Below are positions 34,643 through 43,254 of a DNA stretch of 64,000 nucleotides, one piece after another. The position numbers and the translations under genes are program-made. Position 1 is the stretch's first letter, and every line of letters starts with the position of its first letter. The notes below the pieces were generated by a model that saw nothing but the letters and a program-made list of their open reading frames with translations, made no database searches and was not told where the DNA came from. This DNA comes from an uncultured Prevotellaceae bacterium (GTDB lineage Bacteria; Bacteroidota; Bacteroidia; Bacteroidales; Bacteroidaceae). Location: NCBI GenBank assembly GCA_902767775.1, contig CACXIP010000011.1:62001-126000 (forward strand), written 5' to 3'.

Positions 34643-36130
34643 ATGCAAAAAGTAAAAAAAACAGACCTGACATTTGAGGAGGAACTTCTTGTCGCCATCT
34701 ATCACAATAACGTGGAAAAACTGAAATGGCTCATCGACATGGACTGTTTCGAACCATCCATGGTCACCGAACCTGTAGACTTCGGGGAAGTCTCCGTCCC
34801 GCTATACTGGCTCACGATATGCTATCACTACATGCTCAGAGATAGGGAATTCGATGATGCAAGAAAGCCCGTTAACGATATACTTTCTATCTGGAAAGAA
34901 CGTTTCCATCTAAACACGGATGAACTCATCAATCTGAACAATTGCTACCATTCCTATCAACCCTATCATTACAATCCTGATAATCTTTTAGATACCGTCA
35001 TCACCCCTCAAACAATACTGTTGAAAGATTATCTTCATTCTGGCGCGAGAGAAATGGATTATGCTCTTTCCATTGCCATTGAAAAGAAAGACACAGGAGA
35101 AATTATCCGTCTGCTCAATCAAGGGGCTGTTCCTGATGCAAAGGTGATGGATAAATGTGGCCATCCTACCTCTGCCATTTCCATATTCAGAAATAGTATT
35201 AAGTACTATAGAAGATGGTATCTTTGGGGAGAAGAGAAGCCCGTGGAAAAATGGATGATTGAGAGTTTAGTACGCAAAGGACTGGAAGAAATGATTCTCT
35301 CCCTGTTGGAACGTAATATCCAACAACGAACAGACGTCCCAGTGGAAACCTTTCTGGAAGATGAGAATCTACAGGAATCATCTGATTATTACATCAAAGA
35401 ACCATCGCCGGAAATGAAAGAGAAGATAAAGAACTTTATACTAGAAATAGACAAACCTGGCGCCATTCTGACGATGTTCGATGAAGGAAAGGCTTTTGCA
35501 CGCTGCCATTATTGCGAATATGAGTACCTATACGCATATATCATAAACAAGATTTTCAAAGAGTCGAAACATATCGTTGTTCGTGTTGGTGGCTATTCTT
35601 ATCGTGTTGCTGAAATGGTATTGAATATGGTAAAAAGGCAAGCTAAAGACCGTATATATGTGGAATATCTCTCTAAAGGTTCCATGGAGGATGAATGGAC
35701 AAACATGGATCCTCGGATGAGAACCATAGGAATGGGGAAATACAAGTTCCGCAAGGATATGGATATTGTAAAAGAAGCTGACGAATATGACTTCAAAACT
35801 TTTGGGAACAGAAGTGTTAGCCATACCATGGTTCATTTTTATGTGAACAACATAGATACCGGATGGTATAAGGACAATGGAGAATTTATGCCATTCTACA
35901 ACAAATACCGTGGCTTGCAGGCCATAACTGACGTGATTATGATCAAAGGTTATGATGTCATCGCTCCTGCCACGGCAGCCATGAGCACGTTCACATTCAA
36001 CTCTGGAGGTGACATGATCTTTGCTGGAGGAACTGTTCACAAAGACCGACGTAGCAGGACCTCCTCCCAAAGGAAACTGATAGAAAAAGCAGGTATCAAC
36101 TTGCTTGACCTGACATTCAAAATACATTGA
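34643..36130 (+). CDS. Unrecognised protein with ankyrin-like N-terminus, RAYT-bracketed
   Basis: A 495-aa soluble protein. The N-terminal half has helical pairs resembling ankyrin repeats (LLVAIYHNNVEKLKWLIDM, YALSIAIEKKDTGEIIRLLNQGA, SLVRKGLEEMILSLLERNI). The C-terminal half is a different alpha/beta module (AILTMFDEGKAFARCHYCEY, KHIVVRVGGYSYRVAEMVL, IYVEYLSKGS, VIMIKGYDVIAPATAAMS, 'MIFAGGTVHKDRRSRTSSQR') that I cannot assign. It sits between two direct copies of a decayed transposase, and the promoter region may be supplied by the right REP of copy A. No function is proposed. Confidence 0.55.
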   Translation: MQKVKKTDLTFEEELLVAIYHNNVEKLKWLIDMDCFEPSMVTEPVDFGEVSVPLYWLTICYHYMLRDREFDDARKPVNDILSIWKERFHLNTDELINLNNCYHSYQPYHYNPDNLLDTVITPQTILLKDYLHSGAREMDYALSIAIEKKDTGEIIRLLNQGAVPDAKVMDKCGHPTSAISIFRNSIKYYRRWYLWGEEKPVEKWMIESLVRKGLEEMILSLLERNIQQRTDVPVETFLEDENLQESSDYYIKEPSPEMKEKIKNFILEIDKPGAILTMFDEGKAFARCHYCEYEYLYAYIINKIFKESKHIVVRVGGYSYRVAEMVLNMVKRQAKDRIYVEYLSKGSMEDEWTNMDPRMRTIGMGKYKFRKDMDIVKEADEYDFKTFGNRSVSHTMVHFYVNNIDTGWYKDNGEFMPFYNKYRGLQAITDVIMIKGYDVIAPATAAMSTFTFNSGGDMIFAGGTVHKDRRSRTSSQRKLIEKAGINLLDLTFKIH

Positions 36131-36177
36131 TTTCGAAATGACTATTAAATAAGAAGTGCTATGTTTCACATATATGA

Positions 36178-36750
36178 TTGGCCCCCAAAAAACCCATTAA
36201 AGTGTTTTTTGAAGAAATTATGGGATTGGTTGAAATAAAGGATGGGAAATTGACTAATATAAAAAACAATTCCATCCACAATAGTCCTGTTCAGGTAAAA
36301 ACATTTTATATAACAAAGATGCCCCTGAATATAGAGTTGTGGAAAATACTAATGAATGACAGAGAAAGAGAAAGCCTTCGTAGAAGAGTCGAATGGGATG
36401 ATTATCTTCTATTACTTAGGAGGCTGAAAGAGCTGACAAAAGTTGAATTTTCATTTCCCTCATCTCTTCAATGGGAATATGTCACAAGCATTTGTAATAG
36501 AGTTAAAATGCCTTCATACAAAAGCGAAAACTATTACTCTTATATCTCAGTTGGCCTATTTGATTTTTATAAAAGGAAATGGTGCGTCCCAAATGATGAA
36601 GATTTACCTTATCAGATTTTATGCAGTATGGGTAATGGACATGAAGAGTTGTTCCTATTCTTAGCGACAAAAGACGAAATCTCTTCTTTTAACTACACGG
36701 AAGAAGAAAACCTCCGCATATCGGATATAATCAGTAACTATTTGAGATAA
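36178..36750 (+). pseudogene. SUMF1/formylglycine-generating-enzyme-like fragment
   Basis: A 190-codon frame whose middle resembles the FGE-sulfatase (SUMF1) fold: FYITKMPLNIELWKILM corresponds to the 'EVTxxxW' block, VEWDDYLLLLRRLKELTKVEF to the 'VSWxDAxxF' block, and FPSSLQWEYV to 'LPTEAEWEYA'. The usual C-terminal core (RGGSW-type) is missing. No convincing start exists: an upstream ATG at 36161 is out of frame, TTG at 36178 has no ribosome site, and ATG at 36220 is internal. It is best read as a diverged or broken remnant, although a small active protein cannot be excluded. Confidence 0.5.
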
Positions 36751-36871
36751 ATTGCTTATAAACGTAGAATACGAATTAGGCTATGAGGGAGAAGTTGGCG
36801 ACAACAAAGCCATTAACCTTGTCTAACAGGAGTAAGGATTTAACTTCACCCCGATAAGATAACCCCTTAAC

Positions 36872-37128
36872 TGATCATTGGGGATGATCATTAGGGTCGG
36901 TTCTCAACGATCATTTTTATGTCTTATGATTTGGAATTATTAATGAAAACCATTAATTTTGGGCATCATTAGGTATTTAAAGATACACTTATGCCAAGAA
37001 GAAATAGGGAAAAGAGCGGAACTGGTATTTATCATATCATGATGTGGGGAATCAACAAGCAAAACATTTTCGATGATGATGAGGACTTCATGTTTTTTCT
37101 AAAGTTCTTCATTCTTTAGTTGATAGGC
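36872..37128 (+). mobile_element. Truncated RAYT copy B
   Basis: Nearly identical to copy A from its left REP (TGATCATTGGGG at 36872) through the ATG at 36991 and the same premature TAG at 37117. It stops abruptly at about 37128, where the terminator of the VWA gene begins. Sharing the same disabling stop means the copy was made after the transposase had died. Copies A and B form direct repeats around a 2.3-kb segment. Confidence 0.85.
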
Positions 37129-37133
37129 CCCAC

Positions 37134-37165
37134 GATAAAAGCCGCACTCGGATGCGGCTTTTATC
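37134..37165 (-). terminator. Strong terminator after the VWA gene
   Basis: GATAAAAGCCGCA (37134-37146) and TGCGGCTTTTATC (37153-37165) are perfect complements with a 6-nt loop. Reading leftward the stem ends in a T-rich arm, as for a Rho-independent terminator 34 nt after the VWA stop codon. It can work in both directions. Confidence 0.8.
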
Positions 37166-37198
37166 TTTGGGGTGTCTCTCAATCTCAGCAATCGATGC

Positions 37199-37834
37199 CT
37201 ATCCTTCTTCATCATCATTGTCAAAGTATCTGCCAGTTGGCATTGTCTCGCAATTGTCAATACAGGCATAGTATTTCTCACGGGCATGGAGCTCACGGGT
37301 GAACATCTTCGAGGTGCCAGCTTCGTCCTGGGTGAATTCCAAGTGCTCATCGATGCTCAGTGAGCTGGCCATGTCTTCCACATCGAGATTGTCTGTTCCA
37401 ATGAGCGTAAATGTCCATTTCTGTTTTTTCAACTTCTCAATGAGGTTGCGCACCATTGGGAGCGTCCACTCCCTGGAGCAGTTCTCATAGCCGTCGGTGA
37501 TGATAGTCACCAGCACGTTGTCTTCGTCTGTCACCTGGGCATTGAGATTGGACACGGTCTTGCCGATGGCATCGTAGAGCGGCGTTGCTGCACAAGGATT
37601 GTAGGCCGACCATGCCAAATCATGTGTATCGGCACCCAAAGTGTTGTTGTAGTGCCATTTCATGTGGTCGCTGTCGAAGGTGACAAGTGTGACGTGTTGT
37701 TGCGTGTCAGGGTATTTTCCCTGCATTGCCCTCACTGTGGAAAGCGTCTCGTTCATGCCGGAAAAGGCCTGCTTGCGGATGACGGACATCGAACCGCTCT
37801 CGTCTACGATAATCAGATTGAATACTTTTTTCAT
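37199..37834 (-). CDS. von Willebrand factor A (VWA) domain protein
   Basis: A 211-aa cytoplasmic VWA protein. The MIDAS metal site is intact: DESGSM near residue 11 (DxSxS), a Thr in ATPLYDAI and an Asp in IITDGYEN. There is no signal peptide or membrane segment. It is divergent from the sigma-macro-like fusion gene, with 333 bp between them that include a dispersed repeat. Small bacterial VWA proteins act as metal-dependent interaction modules, often with AAA ATPases or ADP-ribose-related proteins. The shared intergenic region suggests a functional link here, as inference. Confidence 0.85.
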   Translation of the reverse strand: MKKVFNLIIVDESGSMSVIRKQAFSGMNETLSTVRAMQGKYPDTQQHVTLVTFDSDHMKWHYNNTLGADTHDLAWSAYNPCAATPLYDAIGKTVSNLNAQVTDEDNVLVTIITDGYENCSREWTLPMVRNLIEKLKKQKWTFTLIGTDNLDVEDMASSLSIDEHLEFTQDEAGTSKMFTRELHAREKYYACIDNCETMPTGRYFDNDDEEG

Positions 37835-37948
37835 TTTCTTGATGGTTTAAAGTGAATATTGTTTGAATAACTCTTTTATCTCTTTAAAGAAAAACGTCGG
37901 GAAAAATTAAGGAGGAATGAAGTTTTTTTCGTATTTTTGTGGAAATAA

Positions 37949-38150
37949 AGTGACGATTAAAAAATTAATTGTGATGAATAATAAAGAACACGAATTATCG
38001 CAAATTAACCAAAAATTCTGACGCACAGCCGCTCGGCGACGAAGGAGACGCTTGCCAAAGCAAGAATTTATGACTAATTATATGGGACTCGCTACGCACT
38101 TGGCTCGTCCAAGAATTATATGTTAAAATAATACCAAGTTATTTTTTACT
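37949..38150. repeat. Third copy of the dispersed repeat, with two insertions
   Basis: Same core as the tandem repeat at 18554-18906 (AGTGACGATTA, AAAGAACACGAATTATC, AAAAATTCTGACGCACAGC, AATAATACCAAGTTATT). It carries two extra GC-richer inserts: CGCTCGGCGACGAAGGAGAC and following bases at about 38029-38064, and a second at about 38084-38112 (GGACTCGCTACGCACTTGGC and following bases). It lies directly upstream of the sigma-macro-like gene. The rest of the 37835-38167 gap is featureless AT-rich sequence. Confidence 0.8.
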
Positions 38151-38167
38151 TTTACTAAAATTTTGGA

Positions 38168-39247
38168 ATGCTCAGTGACAAGGAAATCATAGCAGAATTA
38201 AGGCGTGGAAACAGCCAGGTCTTCAGACAGTATTTCTATGAATACTGTATGGTAGGCTATCTCCTTTTTGACAAAAAATACGAACTGAGCAAGAAGGAGA
38301 ACCTTGATTTCATGTCACTTGCTCATCAGTATGCACTCTATCTGATGGAGCACGACTGGAAACCGCTGGAAGACAGGTCGCCAGAGGTTTCTCTTCGCAC
38401 TTGGATGATAAACGGCTTCCGCTATATCGTACTCGATGCCTTGAAATGGTATAAGCGCGAATACGGCTCGCTTTCGTTTCAGGATTACCTCATGTCTTTT
38501 GACACCTCACAGGATTTGCGGCTGAACTTCAACAAGATTGTTTTGGAACTCTGCGATTCATCCAACCTTGACCGTAAGTCGAGGTCCATTATCCTGATGC
38601 TGCTTGTCGATGGATTTAAGACCAAGGAGGTGGCCGAACAGATGGGTATCACACCCGCTGCGGTATCACAGCGGTACAAGAGTTTGAAGGAGTCTTTCAT
38701 TATCCCATATTTCCGCAAGAATTTCGATATGGATTTCGACATGCCCGAAGTGATGGCATGGGATGAGGACCTCGCTTACGCCAGTATCGGTGATGTGGTT
38801 TCTTATAGCCAATTACCTTCAGACGTACCTTATCCATCCCCATCTCGTATGGAAAAACGAGTATGGACGGATTTGCCCAGGAAAAGGACTACCCCGTCGT
38901 TCATCCGACGACTCTCAGCAGGAGAGATTTTCGTGTTCGGCAGCAATCTGCGCGGCATACACAACGGGGGTGCTGCCTATTGTGCATATCGCAGGTTTGG
39001 GGCGGTCATGGGACAAGGTGTGGGGCTGCAGGGCAGGAGTTACGCCATACCCACGATGCAGGGTGGGGTAGAGACCATCAAACCCTATGTGGATGACTTC
39101 ATCGAGTTTGCCAAGGAACACAAAGACATGACGTTTTTGGTGACGAGAATCGGTTGTGGCATGGCTGGGTTCGACGATGAGGATATGGCGCCCCTCTTCG
39201 AAAAATCACACGAGATAGACAATATCATATTGCCAGTAGGATGGTGA
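38168..39247 (+). CDS. Sigma-70-like factor fused to a macrodomain-like module
   Basis: A 359-aa fusion. Residues 1-185 form a sigma-70-like protein: LSDKEIIAELRRG, a region-2-like stretch (TWMINGFRYIVLDALKWYKR) and a region-4 HTH at about 148-175 (DGFKTKEVAEQMGITPAAVS). After a Pro/Ser linker, residues 253-359 hold a complete domain: IFVFGSNLRGIHNGGAA, FGAVMGQGVGLQGRSYAIPT, TFLVTRIGCGMAGFDDEDMA. That order (FGSN..GGAA, SYAIPT, IGCGxAG) is like macrodomains and like proteins publicly labelled A1S_2505 phage non-structural, from memory. A second copy of this domain is at 63216-64000. A sigma factor controlled by an ADP-ribose-like ligand is a reasonable hypothesis. There is no frameshift between the halves. 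Confidence 0.8.
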   Translation: MLSDKEIIAELRRGNSQVFRQYFYEYCMVGYLLFDKKYELSKKENLDFMSLAHQYALYLMEHDWKPLEDRSPEVSLRTWMINGFRYIVLDALKWYKREYGSLSFQDYLMSFDTSQDLRLNFNKIVLELCDSSNLDRKSRSIILMLLVDGFKTKEVAEQMGITPAAVSQRYKSLKESFIIPYFRKNFDMDFDMPEVMAWDEDLAYASIGDVVSYSQLPSDVPYPSPSRMEKRVWTDLPRKRTTPSFIRRLSAGEIFVFGSNLRGIHNGGAAYCAYRRFGAVMGQGVGLQGRSYAIPTMQGGVETIKPYVDDFIEFAKEHKDMTFLVTRIGCGMAGFDDEDMAPLFEKSHEIDNIILPVGW

Positions 39248-39316
39248 ACCAATTTTTTTCCATTTTTTTGCATATAGGGGGTATTTGATTTGCCCGTTTG
39301 AGGGTCTTATGGTTGA

Positions 39317-39826
39317 ATGAAGACCAAACAATCACTTATGGACTACAGTAAGAAAGAGTTTGAACACCTGTTCAAGGATAATTATCCGCATATGTATCGC
39401 ATGGCATTCTCGATAGTGGAGAATGCCGACGATGCGAAGGATGCCGTGCACCAGGTGTTCACTAAAATCTGGAGAGGCAAGCCACAGGTAGCCGAGGAGA
39501 GCGTCAGAGGGTATCTGCTGGCTGCCACCCGTAACCAATGCCTGCATCTGCTGCGCTCACGGCAGTTGCAGAGGCAGATGGAACATGAACTCCAACAAGA
39601 CATGGCCGTAAGTGATAGTGAGGAACGCAAGGAACTGCTTCAACAGCTGCAGCAGGTCATCGATGACCATCTGACGGAGCAAGACCGGCGTGTGCTGAGT
39701 CTGCACTATGAGGAAGACATGACCTACAGCGAGACAGCCAAGGTGCTTGGCATCAGTGCCTCGGCGGTCAACAAGCACATCACGCAATCCTTGGCTAAAA
39801 TCAGAAAGAACCTTAATGCAAAGTAA
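39317..39826 (+). CDS. ECF-type RNA polymerase sigma-70 factor
   Basis: A 169-aa ECF sigma factor of the Bacteroidetes type. Region 2 covers FEHLFKDNYPHMYRMAFSIVENADDAKDAVHQVFTKIW, and region 4 covers LTEQDRRVLSLHYEEDMTYSETAKVLGISASAVNKHI. It is separated by only 2 nt from a membrane protein with an anti-sigma-like N-terminus, the usual sigma/anti-sigma arrangement. It probably directs a small set of envelope genes. The target promoters cannot be named from this window. Confidence 0.92.
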   Translation: MKTKQSLMDYSKKEFEHLFKDNYPHMYRMAFSIVENADDAKDAVHQVFTKIWRGKPQVAEESVRGYLLAATRNQCLHLLRSRQLQRQMEHELQQDMAVSDSEERKELLQQLQQVIDDHLTEQDRRVLSLHYEEDMTYSETAKVLGISASAVNKHITQSLAKIRKNLNAK

Positions 39827-39828
39827 AG

Positions 39829-41259
39829 ATGAAGACTGAAGATATTGACAGGAAAATAGGCATGCCCGACGTTGACGAGGAGTGGGCGAAGTTTGAGCGC
39901 GAGGTCATCGGCGAGGAGACCAAGCCGAAAAAGCGAGTGCTTGTAGGATGGACTGTTGGCATTGCTGCCTCCATCGCTCTCTTGGCTGGATTCTTCCTTT
40001 GGGGGAATGATGCGGAAACGCAGGCTGACGGCGGTGGTGAACTGGCTCAAACTACGAAGGTCCAAATGCCGGAAGAAAGAAATGCCACCGATAACAAAGC
40101 AACCCAAGAAAACACGCCCAACAACAGCGAGGATAATCCGTCAACTCATCTTTTGGCTCAGACGATCATCCAACCAAGCGATAAGGTGGAAGAGCAAACA
40201 CCTGCCACGGACAATGGGACTGTTGGTGAAGAAGTGTTCGCTGTGGTGGAACAGCAACCTTATTTCAAGGGCGGCGCAATAGGCTTGAAGGAATTTATCA
40301 AGCAGCACCTGAGATACCCCTCAACAGCTCAGGCATACGGAGTGAGAGGGAAAGTCTTGATGAACTTCAAGATTGACAGTCTGGGATTTGTTTCTGGTGC
40401 CAAGGCTATCAAGCATTTTCTCAAATACGACACATTGCTCCTTAGCCGTGAGTCGGAAACCCGGCAGACACAATTGAAAGAGCAGATAGCCCAACAGTTG
40501 GAGGAGGAGTGTGCCCGCGTCATCTCTCTGATGCCACGGTGGGCACCTGGCAAGATATGTGGTAAGGTAGTGAGTTGTAAATACAATTTGCCTTTCCTTT
40601 TCCAACCTTCTGAGTTTTTGGCGAATGCATCTGACTCCGCCTCGCAAGGACGCAGCACGGAATTGAAAACCGTTTCCAATTCGTCAAATACGGGGCAGAA
40701 TAAGAGGCGAGTCACAGGGTGGTTCTCACGCCCCACCAATGATTCTGTTCTCATCTTGGTGAACGGCAAACCTCTACCCAACACTGTCAACAAACAGATG
40801 CTACAAGGAAATATATTCCAATACATTCACCAACGCCAGCAGCTTGTCGACAGTATCATGGTCTATAAAGATGACCAAGCCAAGCAACGCTATCTGGCCA
40901 AGTATGGCGAGCGTGTGAAATATGGTGTCATTGAGATTACCACCTCACCAGACACGCTTTGTGATGCCTATGTGCGCCAGCACCCTGAATTGAGGAAAAG
41001 TCGTCGCTGCGTCACTGGGTATGTCGTCAACGATGCAACCAATGAGCCGCTGCCCTTTGCCCAGATATACCTGCCACGGTGGGGCGCCTTCTGTGCCATG
41101 GCCGACTCTACGGGGCACTTCGTCTTCTGGCCACCCCTCTCTGTCGAAACCATTGAGGTTTCCAGCCTTGGTTACAAAACCCAAAAAATACACGTCGCAG
41201 ACTCGGTGCTCACTGTCCGTATGTCGCGTTTGAGGACAAGAGCAACGACGTTCCCATAA
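39829..41259 (+). CDS. Anti-sigma-like membrane protein with TonB-C and carboxypeptidase-regulatory-like domains
   Basis: A 476-aa protein. The cytoplasmic N-terminus (about 1-36) precedes one membrane segment (RVLVGWTVGIAASIALLAGFFLW, about 37-58), then a Thr/Gln/Asn-rich periplasmic linker, and a TonB C-terminal domain (YFKGGAIGLKEFIKQHLRYP and AQAYGVRGKVLMNFKID). A further region with LVNGKPLP and a C-terminal carboxypeptidase-regulatory-like domain (VTGYVVNDATNEPLPFAQI) completes it. The operon position after an ECF sigma factor and the single-pass topology fit a sensor/anti-sigma role. The combination of TonB-C with a regulatory-like domain implies energy or protein contacts at the outer membrane. 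Confidence 0.72.
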   Translation: MKTEDIDRKIGMPDVDEEWAKFEREVIGEETKPKKRVLVGWTVGIAASIALLAGFFLWGNDAETQADGGGELAQTTKVQMPEERNATDNKATQENTPNNSEDNPSTHLLAQTIIQPSDKVEEQTPATDNGTVGEEVFAVVEQQPYFKGGAIGLKEFIKQHLRYPSTAQAYGVRGKVLMNFKIDSLGFVSGAKAIKHFLKYDTLLLSRESETRQTQLKEQIAQQLEEECARVISLMPRWAPGKICGKVVSCKYNLPFLFQPSEFLANASDSASQGRSTELKTVSNSSNTGQNKRRVTGWFSRPTNDSVLILVNGKPLPNTVNKQMLQGNIFQYIHQRQQLVDSIMVYKDDQAKQRYLAKYGERVKYGVIEITTSPDTLCDAYVRQHPELRKSRRCVTGYVVNDATNEPLPFAQIYLPRWGAFCAMADSTGHFVFWPPLSVETIEVSSLGYKTQKIHVADSVLTVRMSRLRTRATTFP

Positions 41260-41272
41260 ATCGCAGACGACC

Positions 41273-42074
41273 TCACCTCAACACGATTTTTTTGCCATGA
41301 TTGATGTATATGCCTTTGGATGTGGGCTTGCCGCTGAGTTTTCTGCCGTCCAACGTATACCAAGAATCAGAGGAGAGAGTAGAGGGAGTAGAGGTGAGGG
41401 ATATGCCCGTCTCCATGTCGCCGTGGAACGCATGAAACAGTTTTGCACTACACCGTAATTGTTTCCTACGACACCGCCGATATGGTTGCTCTTGGAGGAA
41501 TAGACCTCCCCCAGATTGTAGCAATGCTGAATGGTGGCACCAGCGCTGTTCTCTCCCACAATGCCACCTATCTGGGCGTATTCCCATCCGTCACCACTCA
41601 CAGTAATCTTGTTCGAGCAGCCAACAACCGTTCCGTTGTTGATGCCTGCGATAGCCCCAAATAACATGTTGAACCATCGGACTCGTCGATAAAAATAAGT
41701 CCCTCATGGTCGCCTATATGACTTTCGCCTATATGTAGGTCTTTCACGATGCCGCTGGAGCCAATCACGCCAAAGAAGCCAGCCACATTGCCTGTCATCG
41801 CGCCATCGATTTGCACGTTGAGGTTGGAGATGGTGTGCCCCCCACCATCGAAAGTTCCATTAAATGGGACTTCTATCGTGCCAATGGGTATCCAGGGTAT
41901 GTCAGCGAGGTCGAGGTCGGCAGTGAGTTTGATGGTTACACCGCTATAGGTATTTTGATTGTAATAGGCGTCTAAGGCAACAGCTTGCAGTTCCTCTGTT
42001 GTATTGATTTCTATTTGAGCCCTGACCATCATGACTATAGCCAAAGCAGCAAACATGCATGTTGTTCTCTTCAT
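41273..42074 (-). pseudogene. Frameshifted GLUG-type secreted surface protein
   Basis: Three overlapping minus-strand frames carry one protein. Frame 1 (from 42074) has a signal peptide MKRTTCMFAALAIVMMVRAQ and the 'FNGTFDGGGHTISNLNVQID' repeat typical of GLUG/surface adhesin-like proteins. Frame 2 (to about 41400) continues with GAIAGINNGTVVGCSN, IGGIVGENSAGATIQHCYN and HIGGVVGNN. Frame 3 finishes with SWYTLDGRKLSGKPTSKGIY and a positively charged tail ending at 41273, the usual Prevotella secretion-type C-terminus. Two shifts are needed, near 41665 and near 41400. Either the gene is dead or the assembly has errors. Confidence 0.82.
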
Positions 42075-42177
42075 TATTTTAGTTGGTTGATTGTGTAGTA
42101 ATCTTGGGGCGATAAATCCTGTTTTCTCCAGTGGGGGCTGTCACCAATAGCCACCTTCAACTCGCTGTGTCAGTCTA

Positions 42178-43221
42178 TCATTGTTCATCCAAATTCACCA
42201 GCGTGTATTCGCGGCTGCCGAGACCTATCTTGGCAGCATGCTCGATGGTATGGATACCGTGCTGCTTGTCGATGCGGTTGAGCAGGTCGGTGGGGTCGTT
42301 CTTCGCTGTCACCTTCTGCTGGTTGATGATATCGATACAGGCTTGGTCAAGAGCCACGGGGTCGGTCGATGCCAGGATGCCGTAATCCTCCAGCTTCACG
42401 GGTTCGGGATGGTCCACGCAGTCGCAGTCGATAGACATGTTGTTCATCACCGAGATGTAGATAATGCCCTTCTTGGCTTTGAAATAGTCGGTCACGGCCT
42501 GTGCCGCCGCTGCCATGCTCTCAAGGAAACCATCCTGGTCGCCAATGTATTCGGGTGTCCAGAGCTTGGCCATGTCGAGCTTTTCCATCTTGCCAGCGGA
42601 GTGTATGTATGCCTTGCCGTTCTGACTGGCGCAGCCGATGGACAGGTTCTTCAGCGCTCCGCCATATCCGCCCATGGGATGCCCCTTGAAGTGGTTGAGG
42701 GCTATCATGAAGTCGTAGTTCTGCATGTGGGTTCCCACGATGTCGTACTTCAGGTGGGTGGTGTCTTGCACTGGGATGGTCATGTCGCCCTCCTCGTCCA
42801 TGATGTCCACCTTGAAATACTTCAGGAATCCATGACGCTCGATGACTTTCCAGTGGTTCTCCGATGTGTTGCGCTCATCCTTTGCATCTTCGGGAGCATT
42901 GCCGTAGGCGGTGTTGCACTCCACGATGGTACCCTTCACCTCGTCCACAAGCAGCCTGACCAACTCGGGTTTGAGATAGTTGGGATTGCTTCCCTCGCCA
43001 GTACTCATCTTCACTGCCACGCGTCCTTCGGCCTCTACGCCCAGTGCTTTGTAGATGTTCACCAGCGCCTCTGGTGTAATCTCCTTGGTCAGATAGACCG
43101 TCGACTTTGTCGCCACGCTGTCGGTTTCGTTCTCATTTGCTTTTGCACTCTTGTTTCCGCAGGCTCCACATGCCATCGCGCCCACGAGCATCAGAGCCGT
43201 CATTTTCATCAGTCTTTTCAT
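42178..43221 (-). CDS. DUF362 domain lipoprotein
   Basis: A 347-aa lipoprotein with lipobox region GAMACGACG near residues 14-22. The DUF362 pattern is visible in VAVKMSTGEG, LNHFKGHPMGGYGGALKNLSIGCAS and ILASTDPVALDQACIDII. Many DUF362 proteins carry 4Fe-4S clusters, but the extra cysteine clusters of the ferredoxin-like part are absent here, leaving only the core. It is separated by 33 nt from the thioredoxin-like gene upstream. The substrate and electron partner are unknown. Confidence 0.82.
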   Translation of the reverse strand: MKRLMKMTALMLVGAMACGACGNKSAKANENETDSVATKSTVYLTKEITPEALVNIYKALGVEAEGRVAVKMSTGEGSNPNYLKPELVRLLVDEVKGTIVECNTAYGNAPEDAKDERNTSENHWKVIERHGFLKYFKVDIMDEEGDMTIPVQDTTHLKYDIVGTHMQNYDFMIALNHFKGHPMGGYGGALKNLSIGCASQNGKAYIHSAGKMEKLDMAKLWTPEYIGDQDGFLESMAAAAQAVTDYFKAKKGIIYISVMNNMSIDCDCVDHPEPVKLEDYGILASTDPVALDQACIDIINQQKVTAKNDPTDLLNRIDKQHGIHTIEHAAKIGLGSREYTLVNLDEQ

Positions 43222-43254
43222 TATTCTTTTTTTATAAGGATTCTACTTGTTTCT

